DNA of 41,753 bases from positions 1 to 41,753 of the forward strand of contig JAUCBJ010001808.1 of assembly GCA_032718475.1 (NCBI GenBank). Direction: 5' to 3'. Every line of letters starts with the position of its first letter. Within the stretch, counting starts at the first letter, position 1. The position numbers and the translations under genes are program-made. The notes beneath the pieces are model-generated. The model was not told the DNA's origin and made no database searches. It saw only the letters and a program-made list of their open reading frames with translations. The stretch is from Nemertoderma westbladi (Eukaryota; Xenacoelomorpha; Nemertodermatida; Nemertodermatidae). Of this stretch, positions 1 to 12,417 are shown piece by piece.

Positions 1-1109
1 GGGGGGGGGGGGGGTGGGTCATATTGATAGGGATTGATTGGGTTTAATAGGGTTAAACACTATTTAAATGTTTTGTAAAATAAAATAAGTTATAGGCCTA
101 ATAGGTCGTGAGTTATACCAAAAAATCATTAAGTTATCAACACCATGAGTCGTTATAGTGTAATTTTCTCATGATACAGACCACCCCCTCCCAAATTGTT
201 GTACATATCTTTATTATATTGCTTGAAATTTGAGACACAACTATTTAAACTCACCGTCGTCGTCGTCTGGGTCATCGACGATGGTGAGTTTAAATAATTG
301 TGTCGGAATTTTCGATTCTGCTTTTAAATTTTCTTATACGCGTTTTATAAGAGTTGTTGCAGATTCAATCCGCTATGCATTCCCACTACAAAGTAGAAGG
401 GCGAAAATTTACCAACATTGGCAAGTGCAAATAATTGGCCAGTAAGTGATTTAATTAACTCACTTACATGGGCCCTAAACCTAATATTGCCCAATGGAAG
501 AGGAAAGTGACACGATACTGTCAACCAATGGATAGGGTACAATCAACTCTAAAGGCCACCATTATTACTATTGGTGCAATTACTAACTAACTAGTAACTG
601 ATCAGCTGATAGCAGTCTATAGTTAGTAGGCCGAACCCAACCCAGCAGGGCAGCAAGTTGACATCTCAACCCCCAGAGGCAGAGGGTGATACATTTTGTA
701 TTATGGATACAAAATATAAACCACAAACTCAATAACTAAAGACGAATATGCCAAAGCAACCCAGGAGTTGAAGATCATCACACGGGACGGTTGGCAGAAA
801 CAGTCAGACAAGGACCCCAGGGTCAAGACATCACAGTTTGCGAGGCAGTCACAGAACGATATCGGGCCAAAACACCAACTAGTCTCCTAACATACGTACC
901 AACACCGCCAGCCTGCGGCATGTCGAGGGAGGCGAGGGGCCCAATGAAATGCCGACATTCGAGCCCATGGTACGGAGTCAAACAACTGTCATGGGATCTA
1001 GGATAATAGACTTAATGTGAGTTGTTGGGGCCAAGATGCCAAGCGAGGTTTGTTGTTCTAATATGGGTTATAATAGGGTTCTAATAAGGGGTTCTAATAG
1101 TTCTGTATC
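1..1109. other. non-coding edge region
   Basis: The window opens with a run of G, followed by AT-rich sequence with loose repeats of gggtt/taataggg near 1-60 and 1060-1110. I see a short foldback at 234-304 (listed separately) and no open frame with recognisable coding content. The frame at 791-1006 has no family resemblance and I do not call it. Confidence 0.5.
234..304. repeat. short inverted repeat (hairpin)
   Basis: Arms 234-262 and 276-304 are inverted copies of 29 bp with two mismatches, separated by 13 bp. Each arm contains the stretch atttaaactcacc or its complement. It could be the core of a small foldback element. I saw no target duplication. Confidence 0.7.
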
Positions 1110-1239
1110 TTGGTGAAAACTCAACTGATTTTTTCTTTAATTTCCACACATATTGTTAATAAACAGTATAATAGGCTTGTGTGGGGCAGTGGCACTGAAC
1201 ATGTTAAAAACTATAAGTCAGTGTTTGTTTGTAATAACT

Positions 1240-2709
1240 ATGCGCCTTGCTGCGCTTACTGTTTAAAGCTCATCTATCCCATCATAGTAGACATGTACCG
1301 TACAACAAGAGTCCCACAAGAAATGAAAACAAATAAGTTGGTGCCAGTTCCCAAGAAGGGCAACCTAACACTCTATGGTTCTTTTCGGGGAATCTCATTG
1401 ATCTCGATTGATGCAAAGCTATACAATAGAATTCTATTAAATCGCATCAGGAATCCCATTGAGAGACTGCTCCGTGGAAATCAGAATGGGTTCCGTAAAG
1501 GTCATGGGACCATGGAGCCCATTTTGGCACTTAGAAGGATAATTGAAGAGTTATCAAAAAAGAAAGTTAGGCATCTGGCTGTTATTTTGTTGACTTCTTC
1601 AAGGCCTTTGATTCAGTCTCTCGCTCACGTATGTTCAGCATACTTTCAGTATATGGGATTCCTGATGAAATTATTGCAGCAATCAGATCAGTATACGATG
1701 ATTCGACAACATTTGTGTCTACTGTTGAGTTGACGGTGACACAGAACCATTTGAAGTGATATGGGGCGTCCTCCAGGGAGACACACTTGCACCATTCTTG
1801 TTCATAATTGTTGTTGACTATGTTCTACGCATGTCCTTAGATCATCATAATGATGATGGGGTGATGATAACTCCACCTACTGGCTCCAGAAGTCGAGGAA
1901 ATCCTGCCAAGTACCTAACTGATCGAGACTTTGCTGATGACTTAAGAGTACTCTCAGAATCACTAGAGGGAGCCCAACGGCTCCTCAGCTCATTAGAACA
2001 TGCTGCTTCGAGTGTTGGTCTTTTTATTAACTCCAGAAAGACCAAAATTTTGACAGTTAACTTTGAAAGTCCTCAGCAAGTCTCTGATCGGATGAGCATA
2101 AGCTCAAAAGATGGTATGCTTGAGCATGTGGATGACTTCTGTTACCTGGGATCATAGATCCGGAAGTCAGGTGAGGACCTTCGAATACGTAAGGGAAAGG
2201 CATTGGTAGCCTTGAACAGGCATTCCAGGATTTGGAAGTCACCGAGAATTAATCGGAAACTTAAGGTCCGGTTATTTAGAGCAGCAGTAGTTCCAGTACT
2301 CCTCTATGGGAGTCCATGCTGGGCTCTAACTGCTGAGGACACCAAATCTCTGGATGGCACATTCACAAGAATGCTACGCCGGGTTCATTGTGTCAAGTAC
2401 AATGCACACATCTCCAACCAGACACTATATAACATTGGAGGTGTCTCATTGGTTCCCCCAAGCTTGACACTAGTACAAAATCGCCTCAGCTTTGCAGGAC
2501 ATTGCTTTCGCCGTGAGGACCAGCCAGTGCATAATCTTGTACTTTGGCAGCCTCATGGAGTGAATAAGCATGGTGGACAGCCCATGACTTTCTTGAGACG
2601 CATCTTAAAGGACACTGGCCTTGAAGATGCGGATGATCTAGCAAATGTCATGGGTGATAGGGAGTTGTGGCGGTGCAATTTTGTCGATAAGCCGGCACAG
2701 CATTCTTAA
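1240..2709 (+). pseudogene. non-LTR retrotransposon reverse transcriptase remnant (LINE A)
   Basis: This is a decayed reverse transcriptase that would copy LINE RNA at a nicked target. The first part (about 1240-1590) has the finger region with VPVPKKG, FRGISLISIDAKLYNRIL and NQNGFRKGHGT. The frame then shifts near 1590, where the neighbouring frame carries VDFFKAFDSV, the region of the first catalytic aspartate. From 1756 one frame runs to 2709 with a single TAG at 2155-2157. It holds GVLQGDTLAPFLF, the active-site box FADD (1930-1941), and a C-terminal region with RRVHCVKYN and FAGHCFRREDQPVHN. The 5' part and any ORF1 or endonuclease are missing. The C-terminal block is the same family as the minus-strand array at 12940-14230. 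The family is probably in the Jockey/CR1-like group, but I cannot fix the clade by eye. Confidence 0.85.
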
Positions 2710-3085
2710 AAATGCAGCTGCAATGCAGCATGCCGATCCTAGTACTAGTAGCGCTTACTGTAGCAATGAAATCAACAACTGAACTAAAATATCTATTTTA
2801 TGATATTATATGTGATTTGCATCAAGAGAACTAACTCTGGGTGATGCACATGCCAACTTATTACAGGCTTCTGATGATGGCTATTGCCTGACTACAGATC
2901 TCATTAATTAGCAGCAGTAATGTGTGACAAATCGATGTTTGACTAATCAATGTAGTTAGTTTTCCCTTAACAAGACAGTGGCACAATATTACGGGTTCAC
3001 CAATAGTGACTAACCCCTGTACAATAGCGCCATGAAATAATGTCCAGATAGGCGCTCTATAAATTATTATTATTATTATTATTAC
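2710..3085 (+). repeat. LINE A 3' UTR with (TTA)n tail
   Basis: After the stop of the reverse transcriptase comes about 370 bp of non-coding sequence ending in ggcgctctataaat followed by a (tta) repeat at about 3060-3085. A GCGCT...TATAAAT box with a trinucleotide tail is a common 3' terminus for LINEs and their SINE partners in invertebrates. It marks the probable 3' end of the element. Confidence 0.6.
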
Positions 3086-3436
3086 AATCTAGGCGCAATT
3101 GATAAACAATACATATAATACGTTTACTGAATGGCAATATTATAGTTTGCACAACACAATGATCTTGCCTGGTTTGGCTACAAGGCACTATTGCTATCTG
3201 GACTTTGTTAGGTCGTAATCCTCTTATTGGTGGGTGATTATTACTGCCGTTAAATGGCTGATGGCTAATAGGGTTACATATTGGTTTCTGGGGTGGTGAA
3301 GTGCATATATGGATAATCTCGTAACATTCCCCCCTAATACAACATTTAAAGTTTCCCTGGAATTTGTATCTCTCTACAGGTGCACTTCGTCATCTGGCAA
3401 GTGATTGATTATGTAATCACTATGTGGTCGTATATC
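3086..3436. other. non-coding, nothing recognised
   Basis: AT-rich sequence without a convincing frame or structured repeat. Confidence 0.4.
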
Positions 3437-3960
3437 GGTCATCAGGAAATCAAAGCGGATTGGCTCAGTGTCTGTCATTCCTCCGCAGATCCACTGCTAA
3501 CACTTAACATCACGTAACACCAGATAATAATACCCGTAATAACACCAGAAAGGCAGACTGCTTGGGCAGTCCTAGTCTAGTAGTTTGAGCTTTTTGACCC
3601 TCTGTGTGTCTGCTTGCCCCTTGCAATCCCTTTCAGGATTGGTCATCAGGAATGCAAAGTGGCTTGGCTCAGTGTCTGTTGTTCCTTTGCGGATCCACTG
3701 CTACCAGCTCATTCTGAGTCCTTTCCAGGGTCGTAATAACGCCAGACAGCAGACTACTTGGGAAGTCCAAGTCTAACCCAGTCAAGTCTTTTGACCCTCC
3801 GCATGTCCACTCGCCTTTCGCAATCCTTTTCAGGATCGGTCATCAGCAATGCAAATTGGTTACAAAGAGTTGTGCATACAACAGGACTGTTTGGGCAGTC
3901 GAAGTATGTCCCTGCCTGTTGCCAGTATCCAATCAACTGTTCTTTTACAGGTGCAGCAGG
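3437..3960. repeat. tandem repeat, period about 200 bp, 2.5 copies
   Basis: The phrase ggtcatcagg recurs at 3437, 3641 and 3838 (spacing 204 and 197). Each is followed by shared sequence including ggctcagtgtctgt, cgcagatccactgct (or gcggatccactgct) and ttttgaccctc. The copies differ by many substitutions, so the duplication is old. The short frames here on both strands are open by chance. Confidence 0.7.
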
Positions 3961-4949
3961 ATAAGAGGTTGGCTACCAGTCTTGGCTATCAGAGCGCCAC
4001 CTACCTGAAGCAGATTGCTTAGAATTCTGGACCCTATGATGCACTTTCATCTCCGCTCTTCTTTTTGCATCTCGATCTTCCATTTCGGCCACTCTTTTGC
4101 ATATCCACTTTCATTTCTGCTTCTCTTTTCCGTTTTCGGCCTCTCCTTTTCACACTTCCACTTCCCTTTTTGTCTCCATTTCTTGATGCTTTTTGTCCAT
4201 CGGGTTTGTTAAGTTATAGTCTGTCAAGTTGTAGTTGTGCAAACTCGTTATCCATTCACACCTTCAGAACTCGAGCTCTCTGTTCATGGACTTCGACCTT
4301 GGCTCCTGGAGTTAATTCCTCAGTGAATTCACTGAGGTTGCACTCCTAAAGCTGCATATTCTGATTGCCTGGAAGAATGGTGGCTCCTCTTTGTAGTTGA
4401 CCATCTCGTGGTAATTGGGGATTAGGAATCTGCAGCTCTTTCATTCTTACGATAGAACTGTTCCTTGTAGTTCCTTACGAGATGAGGTCGTAGAGGTGTT
4501 TTAGATGTTATTCCTACTTGGAAAAGTTATCCTCATCATCTTTTATGACTAAACTCATGTAGGATTGAGTGGACCATTCGCACTTTCTTATGGCACTCCT
4601 AAACTTTTGTAGTTGTTGGTGGACATCGTTAACCGGAGTATTGTAGTAGTTTTTCGATCCTGGAATAGGCCCTCATGACTAGACCATTAACAGTTCCCAA
4701 TTTACAGGCCACATTGTGAGCGTCCAGCTCATGTTCTGAGTCTGAGTCTGTTTGACAATCGTTCCCGCTTGGTATAGATAAGTCATTGTCCATCATTCTA
4801 AAGCTGCTCGTATTAATAGATACGCGATTGCATAGAACAGTTTGAATATAAGGAGTTCACGGTGTAAATCTATCATACAGGGATGATAACACAGTTTGTT
4901 ATTATTTTTGTATGGTAACATTGTATTTTAAATCCATCGGCTTTATTAT
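3961..4949. other. non-coding; pyrimidine-rich tract
   Basis: The 4040-4200 segment is a C/T-rich tract. Read on the minus strand it gives a Lys/Glu/Arg-rich peptide, similar in character to the charged coiled coil at 41015-41431. This may be a scrap of a gag-like gene, but no motif supports that. I see nothing recognisable from 4200 to 4950. Confidence 0.3.
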
Positions 4950-5925
4950 AATATAATAATATACACTCCCCAACGGGGTAAATGAAATTCGGTAAAATCA
5001 ATATTATTTTAACAGTAAAATGGATATAAAATAAAATAAATATTAGTTTCGTAAGTTAATGGTCGAGGCGAGAACTGCGAGGTTGGGACAAGCGGCGCAG
5101 TTAAGGGCGTGGTAGCGGTTCCCACATTGGTTGTGGCAGTGGCGGCACAGACAGTCTACAGAGATGGTGTGGAAGCGAGTGTTGGTGGCGCAGATCAGAT
5201 GGTGGAATCCGTGCGACGTGGCCCGGGTGATGTGGTGGCGATTCCGTTGGCCCGGTTGCTTCCATACGGAACAAGCAAAGGCAGGGCCGTTTAGGTAGCC
5301 TTCCGATATGACGTTGGCTTCGCGTTCGCGCCGGAAATCGAGGTATGCTGTGCGGACGTTGGCAGTGATTAGGTCCGGGTATTTATTTATGACGGTTTCC
5401 ATTAGAGAGATTTCCCCAACTAACATTAAAGCGAGAGTGGAGGAGGATGACGAGTGCAGTGACAACATTCTCTTGATATAACTTGTTTTAATTTTGTCCA
5501 GTTCCTTTAGATTTTTGAAAGTAAGATATTTGCCATACGATGTTATGAGATATAGTGCTGCGGGGTAGATTTTCATGTTAAATATTTTTAGTCCTGTTTC
5601 GATTGAGAGAAGCGGGAGGTGTCGCATGGAGCCAGTAATTGAGTGAGCCTTTATTTTCTTTTGCTGGATGTGTTCTGTGAAACATAGAGAAGGTTGTAGA
5701 ATTAAACCGAGATATTCATATTTGTTTACGATTTCAATTATTTTCCCATCATAGGTGAATTTATCAGAAAGGGCGAGGCGACCGGCTTTTCGAAACTTTA
5801 TAATTTTAGTCTTTTTAAGATTGACCGTCATACCATTGATTAGACACCAGCTGTGTAAGGCATTAAGGGCGCGCTGTAGTTCTTCGCGGTTGTCGGAGTA
5901 GAGCACTAGCGCACATCGGCTTTAT
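4950..5925 (-). pseudogene. 5'-truncated non-LTR retrotransposon, C-terminal RT part (LINE B)
   Basis: A 287-residue frame at 5906-5043 on the minus strand starts at the sequence just after the catalytic YADD-type box (LVLYSDN) and continues through the thumb and C-terminal region. Landmarks are NLKKTKIIKFRK, KYEYLGLIL, and a terminal Cys/His cluster CRHCHNQCGNRYHALNC near the end. The 5' side stops at about 5925, the usual result of aborted target-primed reverse transcription. The 3' side (about 4955-5042) has an AT-rich UTR with the hairpin taccccgttggggagtgta. The plus-strand element at 12418-16200 is the same family: it has matching CQNRYHVLQCPDAPQLASLA near its C-terminus and a nearly identical 3' hairpin. 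The frame itself is open, but without fingers, palm motif A or endonuclease it cannot be active. Confidence 0.8.
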
Positions 5926-6355
5926 TATCTTATTGAATTTCTTTACCACTGCTGCAATCACGGGGTCTTCCAAAATAAACACCCTGTCCTGTAACACTTG
6001 TTCCTCCAGCCTGGGGACTTTGTTCTCCAGTGTGAGACCTCGCCCCCCCCCCCCCCCCCCAACCCCGACCTCAGATACCTTCCAAGAACATACACGATAT
6101 AAATCCCATCCCAATCTGTTATATATCTCTGTATTGCTTACTCAAAATCCTGGATTGGGGCAAAAATATAGGTACAAATTTTTTCGTCCTAGCTTTGTAT
6201 ATTCTTATTATTATTATATTTCACCCTCTGCTTGAAGAAGCCCGTGACTTTTATAACAACAGAACTGTAGTTTAGCAATAATGTATTAAATATAAACTGA
6301 AATCTATAACTCTTCTATAATAATAATTTAATTCTCTCCTTATTAACTGATAAAC
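5926..6355. other. non-coding, with poly-C run
   Basis: AT-rich DNA with a C homopolymer at about 6044-6060 and short (tat)n runs near 6205. No gene seen. The proline-rich frame here comes from the homopolymer. Confidence 0.4.
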
Positions 6356-8645
6356 TATAGCATAGCATATGCTATGCTATATGCTATGCTATATGCTATG
6401 ATATATGCTATGCTATATGCTATGCTATATGCTATGCTATATGCTATGCTATATGCTATGCTATGCTATGCTATGCTATGCTATGCTATGCTATGCTATG
6501 ATATGATATGCTATGCTATGCGATGCTATGTTATGCTATTCTATGCTATGCTATGCTATGCTATGCTATGCTATGCTATGCTATGCTATGCTATGCTATG
6601 CTATGCTATGCTATGCTATGCTATGCTATGCTATGCTATGCTATGCTATGCTATGCTATGCTATGCTATGCTATGCTATGCTATGCTATGCTATGCTATG
6701 CTATGCTATGCTATGCTATGCTATGCTATGCTATGCTATGCTATGCTATGCTATGCTATGCTATGCTATGCTATGCTATGCTATGCTATGCTATGCTATG
6801 CTATGCTATGCTATGCTATGCTATGCTATGCTATGCTATGCTATGCTATGCTATGCTATGCTATGCTATGCTATGCTATGCTATGATATGCTATGCTATG
6901 CTATGCTATGCTATGCTATGCTATGCTATGCTATGCTATGCTATGCTATGCTATGCTATGCTATGCTATGCTATGCTATGCTATGCTATGCTATGCTATG
7001 CTATGCTATGCTATGCTATGCTATGCTATGCTATGCTATGCTATGCTATGCTATGCTATGCTATGCTATGCTATGCTATGCTATGCTATGCTATGCTATG
7101 CTATGCTATGCTATGCTATGCTATGCTATGCTATGCTATGCTATGCTATGCTATGCTATGCTATGCTATGCTATGCTATGCTATGCTATGCTATGCTATG
7201 CTATGCTATGCTATGCTATGCTATGCTATGCTATGCTATGCTATGCTATGCTATGCTATGCTATGCTATGCTATGCTATGCTATGCTATGCTATGCTATG
7301 CTATGCTATGCTATGCTATGCTATGCTATGCTATGCTATGCTATGCTATGCTATGCTATGCTATGCTATGCTATGCTATGCTATGCTATGCTATGCTATG
7401 CTATGCTATGCTATGCTATGCTATGCTATGCTATGCTATGCTATGCTATGCTATGCTATGCTATGCTATGCTATGCTATGCTATGCTATGCTATGCTATG
7501 CTATGCTATGCTATGCTATGCTATGCTATGCTATGCTATGCTATGCTATGCTATGCTATGCTATGCTATGCTATGCTATGCTATGCTATGCTATGCTATG
7601 CTATGCTATGCTATGCTATGCTATGCTATGCTATGCTATGCTATGCTATGCTATGCTATGCTATGCTATGCTATGCTATGCTATGCTATGCTATGCTATG
7701 CTATGCTATGCTATGCTATGCTATGCTATGCTATGCTATGCTATGCTATGCTATGCTATGCTATGCTATGCTATGCTATGCTATGCTATGCTATGCTATG
7801 CTATGCTATGCTATGCTATGCTATGCTATGCTATGCTATGCTATGCTATGCTATGCTATGCTATGCTATGCTATGCTATGCTATGCTATGCTATGCTATG
7901 CTATGCTATGCTATGCTATGCTATGCTATGCTATGCTATGCTATGCTATGCTATGCTATGCTATGCTATGCTATGCTATGCTATGCTATGCTATGCTATG
8001 CTATGCTATGCTATGCTATGCTATGCTATGCTATGCTATGCTATGCTATGCTATGCTATGCTATGCTATGCTATGCTATGCTATGCTATGCTATGCTATG
8101 CTATGCTATGCTATGCTATGCTATGCTATGCTATGCTATGCTATGCTATGCTATGCTATGCTATGCTATGCTATGCTATGCTATGCTATGCTATGCTATG
8201 CTATGCTATGCTATGCTATGCTATGCTATGCTATGCTATGCTATGCTATGCTATGCTATGCTATGCTATGCTATGCTATGCTATGCTATGCTATGCTATG
8301 CTATGCTATGCTATGCTATGCTATGCTATGCTATGCTATGCTATGCTATGCTATGCTATGCTATGCTATGCTATGCTATGCTATGCTATGCTATGCTATG
8401 CTATGCTATGCTATGCTATGCTATGCTATGCTATGCTATGCTATGCTATGCTATGCTATGCTATGCTATGCTATGCTATGCTATGCTATGCTATGCTATG
8501 CTATGCTATGCTATGCTATGCTATGCTATGCTATGCTATGCTATGCTATGCTATGCTATGCTATGCTATGCTATGCTATGCTATGCTATGCTATGCTATG
8601 CTATGCTATGCTATGCTATGCTATGCTATGCTATGCTATGCTATA
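6356..8645. repeat. (CTATG)n pentanucleotide array, about 2.3 kb
   Basis: About 450 tandem copies of CTATG. The array starts at a perfect 26-bp palindrome (6356-6381), where two CATAG units flip into CTATG units. Next come about 75 bp of mixed 12-bp/5-bp spacing and, to about 6545, pentamers with scattered substitutions. From about 6545 to 8645 it is almost perfectly uniform, with one altered unit near 6885. Because 5 is not a multiple of 3 and the unit has no stop, all three plus frames stay open and spell a repeated Met-Leu-Cys-Tyr-Ala. These frames are not genes. The right edge passes into AT-rich sequence (8646-8715). Confidence 0.97.
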
Positions 8646-9500
8646 AACTATATTTTTATAATATATTATATATATTAAATATATTATATTATATTTTTTA
8701 TAATTTAAAGTAATTTTGAATATTGTAATATCGATTATAACTGGGAGGATGACTGATGCAGAGAAGTTTGTCTACCTCCGTACAGAGGTACTCCAGATGG
8801 TCCGGAAAATCAATGAAATTAATAGTGCCTCTCACGAGGAGGAAACCCAAATAACGGATAAACTCATGGAATTGACATTAATATTCACAGTAACTTTAGG
8901 GAAGGCAGTTTGCGGCAGAGAGGGCTACTCTCTGCCACTCCAAGAGGCCAACAACTCACTCTAGTTTCCACGCAACCAATCTTCATTTGGTACAGATCCC
9001 GCCGTCTACCAGTCAGCCAGTGGATGCCAGTAACGCAACCCAAACCCAACCCAAGCCTCTCCAACCACCGACTCGGAATGGCAACATGTCTCTCCCCCAC
9101 TATCGCCATACCACCAGTCAGAGGCAGTAAGGTAGGTAGAAGTCTCCACACAGCTAAACAAGCGATCCAAACCTCGCAATGAAAATGTCACATTCTTATA
9201 GGGAGGCTTAATGGACCACTCACGGGGGGACATCGATCAGCATTCGAAACTATAGCCTAACCAGGGAGGAATGGGTTCGGTATGTGGGTAAACCCCATAC
9301 TCTACAATCCTCGCTTCTCCTCTAGCCTCAAATCCTCCTCATTCGGGGGACTAAAATCACTCACCTCCTCACTCAGGCTCCCAACGACTCTCACCTCCTT
9401 GGTGGGGATCCTAACGTCTCCCGCCTCCCCAGAACTATTGATACAATTTTCTCTTTAGAATATAGATAGAGGGTATCAACTATATCAAAAAAAATCTTAC
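8646..9500. other. non-coding or unrecognised, C-rich in part
   Basis: AT-rich start, then from about 8900 to 9430 a C-rich stretch with many ctcctc and cccaaaccc runs. Short frames exist on both strands (8716-8964, 8910-9182) but show no family features. A decayed, proline-rich ORF1 of a retroelement is conceivable, but nothing specific supports it. Confidence 0.3.
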
Positions 9501-10458
9501 TAGGGGAAGAGGGAGGGTAGAGCAAACTTTATTGAAGAGTTTAAATTGTCATTACAGGAGAAGCAAATTAGCTATGAAAGATCCAAATACATATTTGAGA
9601 CCATCTTGGGCCAAAAAGTTCAGAAATCATGTTGAAATTTGATTTCTGTGCAGTCCAGACCTAAAATCCAGACCAGACCAAACTTTGCCATGGTGTCACA
9701 TAGGTGTCTGTTCATTGTGAACTACTTAACAAGTTATAGGGAAAAGATATGGAAAAATGAGGCCTATCACAATAGAAATACAGTCCATTTCTCAATCAAA
9801 GCATCATAGCATGAAAACTTTTCAATGAAACATAAATAAAAATTTTCAAATAGTTCTCATATGAATTATCTTCAAAATGAATAATAACCACCTTCTCAGA
9901 ATGATGACTTCTCAAGAAATAGGATTTTTAAAATCCCCAATCGGGTAAATTGTTGTTTCCCAGAAAACGCGTTTAAAGATAAAGGTATAGAAATCAGGTC
10001 ATAAATATCGATAATATTTCAAAATTAGAGATCTATGATGTTTAAACTATATTATTTTCATTATTTATTAAAAGCCTGGTCACATTCAGATGGAATTATG
10101 AAAACACCCATAGTAAATAACAATAGTCATAGGGAGGGCCAATCACCTACTACCCGTTATTTATGACTGCATTGTGGTATTTTGCTGGAAGCTTGAAGAT
10201 GGCTTAACAAATGCCCTGTTATTCAATAATCATATATCTATATCAAGATATGCTCTTTAATGTGAAATTATCCATTTAAGCATCAATAAGTCTGAAAATT
10301 TACAGAAATTTACAACAACAATCTTCATCATATTTATCAATCAATACTGCAATAGATTGGACACAAACACTTCTTCTAACCGATAGATTGGACACAAACA
10401 TTTCTTCTACCCGATCCCAATACGTTTTTGACAACATGATTTGACAATCCTGTTCTCT
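9501..10458. other. non-coding, nothing recognised
   Basis: AT-rich, no convincing frame, no strong repeat. A 22-bp phrase including gattggacacaaacac is duplicated at about 10354 and 10385. Confidence 0.4.
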
Positions 10459-10687
10459 TTACAATTCTCCAAATCCATCAGGAACATAAGCTTTACTTGT
10501 AGATGGAATGCTTATAGTTTGCTTCCTACTATGTGATTGTTTATTTAGGATGGGTGTACCTATCTTCCTGACCCTTTTAGCTTTCGCTTTTATTGCAGGC
10601 TTCCTCTTCCTTTGATAGCTCGCAGTTTGAAGTGGATTAGGATTTGATAAGTCATGGGTTGCTTTAGCAATAACAGTTGCCTTATGT
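10459..10687 (-). pseudogene. basic C-terminal remnant, unassigned
   Basis: A 97-residue minus-strand frame (10752-10459) is rich in Lys, Arg and Ala, with KRKPAIKAKAKRVRK in the middle and AYVPDGFGEL at the end. It overlaps the transposase-like fragment just upstream in another frame, so the two could be one gene broken by a frameshift near 10740. I do not recognise the protein itself. It could be the basic tail of the same transposase or an unrelated scrap. Confidence 0.35.
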
Positions 10688-10932
10688 TTAGCTCTTTTTG
10701 CAGCTGTTCCTATAGGTTTTGAAGCTCGTTTGAGGTCTTTTCGAACAGACAAACTGACAGAGGAAACCGTATGGTTCTAGGTTGATAGTCGTTGATGGGT
10801 TGATACTTTTGTCACCTGGATAGAACTCAACGCTATTACATATTTTCGATCTTATACCATAGTCAAGGATTTGTCCAGTTTCCATAGAAATTACAAAACC
10901 TGCACCATCATGGAGGGAAGTATGGCCTCTGG
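10688..10932 (-). pseudogene. Mutator-like transposase domain fragment
   Basis: On the minus strand the codons from about 10930 spell RGHTSLHDGAGFVIS followed by METGQILDYGIRSKIC. This pattern (RG.TS...G...I...TG..LD...LS..C) is characteristic of a transposase-like domain that is abundant in invertebrate genomes and usually labelled Mutator-like. The upstream part is lost at the atatggg-rich repeat near 10935. After residue 30 of the frame the likeness fades. Assignment is from the remembered family pattern only. Confidence 0.5.
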
Positions 10933-11060
10933 ATAAATATCATATGGATAAAATATGGGTATATGGGTTTAATATGGGCAATAATAAAATATGGGCATAT
11001 GGGTAACTAATATTAACCCTATTAAATCCAGGGGGGGGGGGGGGGTCATTATGACCCTTC
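10933..11060. repeat. ATATGGG-rich simple repeat and poly-G
   Basis: Variants of atatgggtataatatgggcat recur from 10935 to 11010, and a G homopolymer follows at about 11031-11045. The window start has a similar poly-G next to gggttaa text. Confidence 0.7.
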
Positions 11061-11282
11061 CCGTGGTTTTTTGGTTATAACTATGAAACAAAACGCAGTT
11101 GTGAATCTGAAATTTTACGACTTTTCCTATAAATCTATTGTCTTCCTAATAGTGAAAACGGGTTTCAAAAATATTTGGAAGTTTTCGAGATATATCACCA
11201 TTTTTAAACCCTACTTTTGGCACTTTTTTGAGGCGTTTTTTGAAAATTAGATTTCATGAAATATGATTTGTAACATCTCTAT

Positions 11283-11930
11283 TTTTGATTTACACCGGTT
11301 TTTTGGTGTTTACAATTAGATGGAATTCATATAAATAAATTTAGGAATTTCAAACTTGTTTTTTTTCGGCGGGTACCAATTTTGAGGCCTGCACCAATTT
11401 TGAAATATGTCAATTTTGTAAATTGATTCTTTGAACCTGTTTTTTGCGCAATAGAGGTTTTTTGGGGTTCTAGTTTTGATGGAATATTTACTAGTTGCAC
11501 CAGGAGTATCAAACTTGTATTTTCAAACTTATCTTATTCAAATTCAAATTTTCAAATTATCAAACTTGCATGAAATTTTGAAAATCCATTCAATATTTAA
11601 ATTGCTTGTGACAACTTATGTCTCGCGTTTATAGGTTTATGTTTCTTGTTTCCTGCGTTTTTCGGGTTTGTGAGGGTTCTGAATTCAATGGAATAAGGAA
11701 AAATTGCATAAGGGTTTTCAAACTTGTATTTTTCGCCGGTGGGTGAAAATTGTTGTGCCAGCACCAAATTTTTAAAAATAAGCAAATTGATCAATAGATA
11801 GTATCATCTTGTTTCTTGCGTTATACGGGTTTATGAGGGTCCTGAATCCAATGGAATCAATAAAAACCGCACTGGACATCTCAAACTTGTAATTTTTTGT
11901 GATGGGTACGAATTTTGGTTCTATAGCACC
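11283..11930. repeat. strongly diverged tandem repeat, period about 160-210 bp
   Basis: Two landmarks recur in the same order. The first is atggaat, at about 11320, 11476, 11685 and 11851. The second is tcaaacttgta/ttt, at about 11350, 11509, 11719 and 11880. The units between also share cttgcgtt...cgggttt.tgagggt and a ggtgggt..aattttg phrase. Unit length varies, so the array is old. The stretch 11061-12417 holds no gene. Confidence 0.6.
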
Positions 11931-12417
11931 AAAATTTGCCATATTACGCCAAAAAATACGTTAGCAATGATCTGGGAAATTAGAAATGTATTCCATTAGA
12001 ATCAGCGCCCCAGAAAACCTAAAATTGTGAATTTATACCATTGTATAAGTGAATTAAAATGTTGTGTTCAAACCGAAAAGTGCTGGATACTTGTTTTTTT
12101 CAATTTTTTGCTTACGTAGAGGACTAAAACAGCCATTTATACTACGTAGTTTATTTTTAAATATTTTCCAATGGATTTTACGCACCAGAAAACCTGTAGT
12201 GAACAAAAATTAGCCGAAAATTGTAACTTTCAAATTTTATGAAAATTGTTCACCACTTGTAATTTTGGTGCTGCAAAATATCCACCCCAGTACGTATTTT
12301 GGAATTTTTTTTTGGTCGGATTCAGACTAGTGAGATCTACGTACAGACAAAAAAATCTGACCTCATCCTATTATCCTCGCTATGCCCTTCAATGTATGCT
12401 TATAATATATTGGCAAC

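Noticed and set aside
6374-8713. Open frames of 170-721 residues made of repeated Met-Leu-Cys-Tyr-Ala
   Set aside because: They are the three frames of a stop-free pentanucleotide repeat, with no non-repeat coding sequence.
8716-8964. 82-residue plus-strand frame
   Set aside because: No family likeness, no neighbour support, and it ends in a C-rich tract with frames on both strands.
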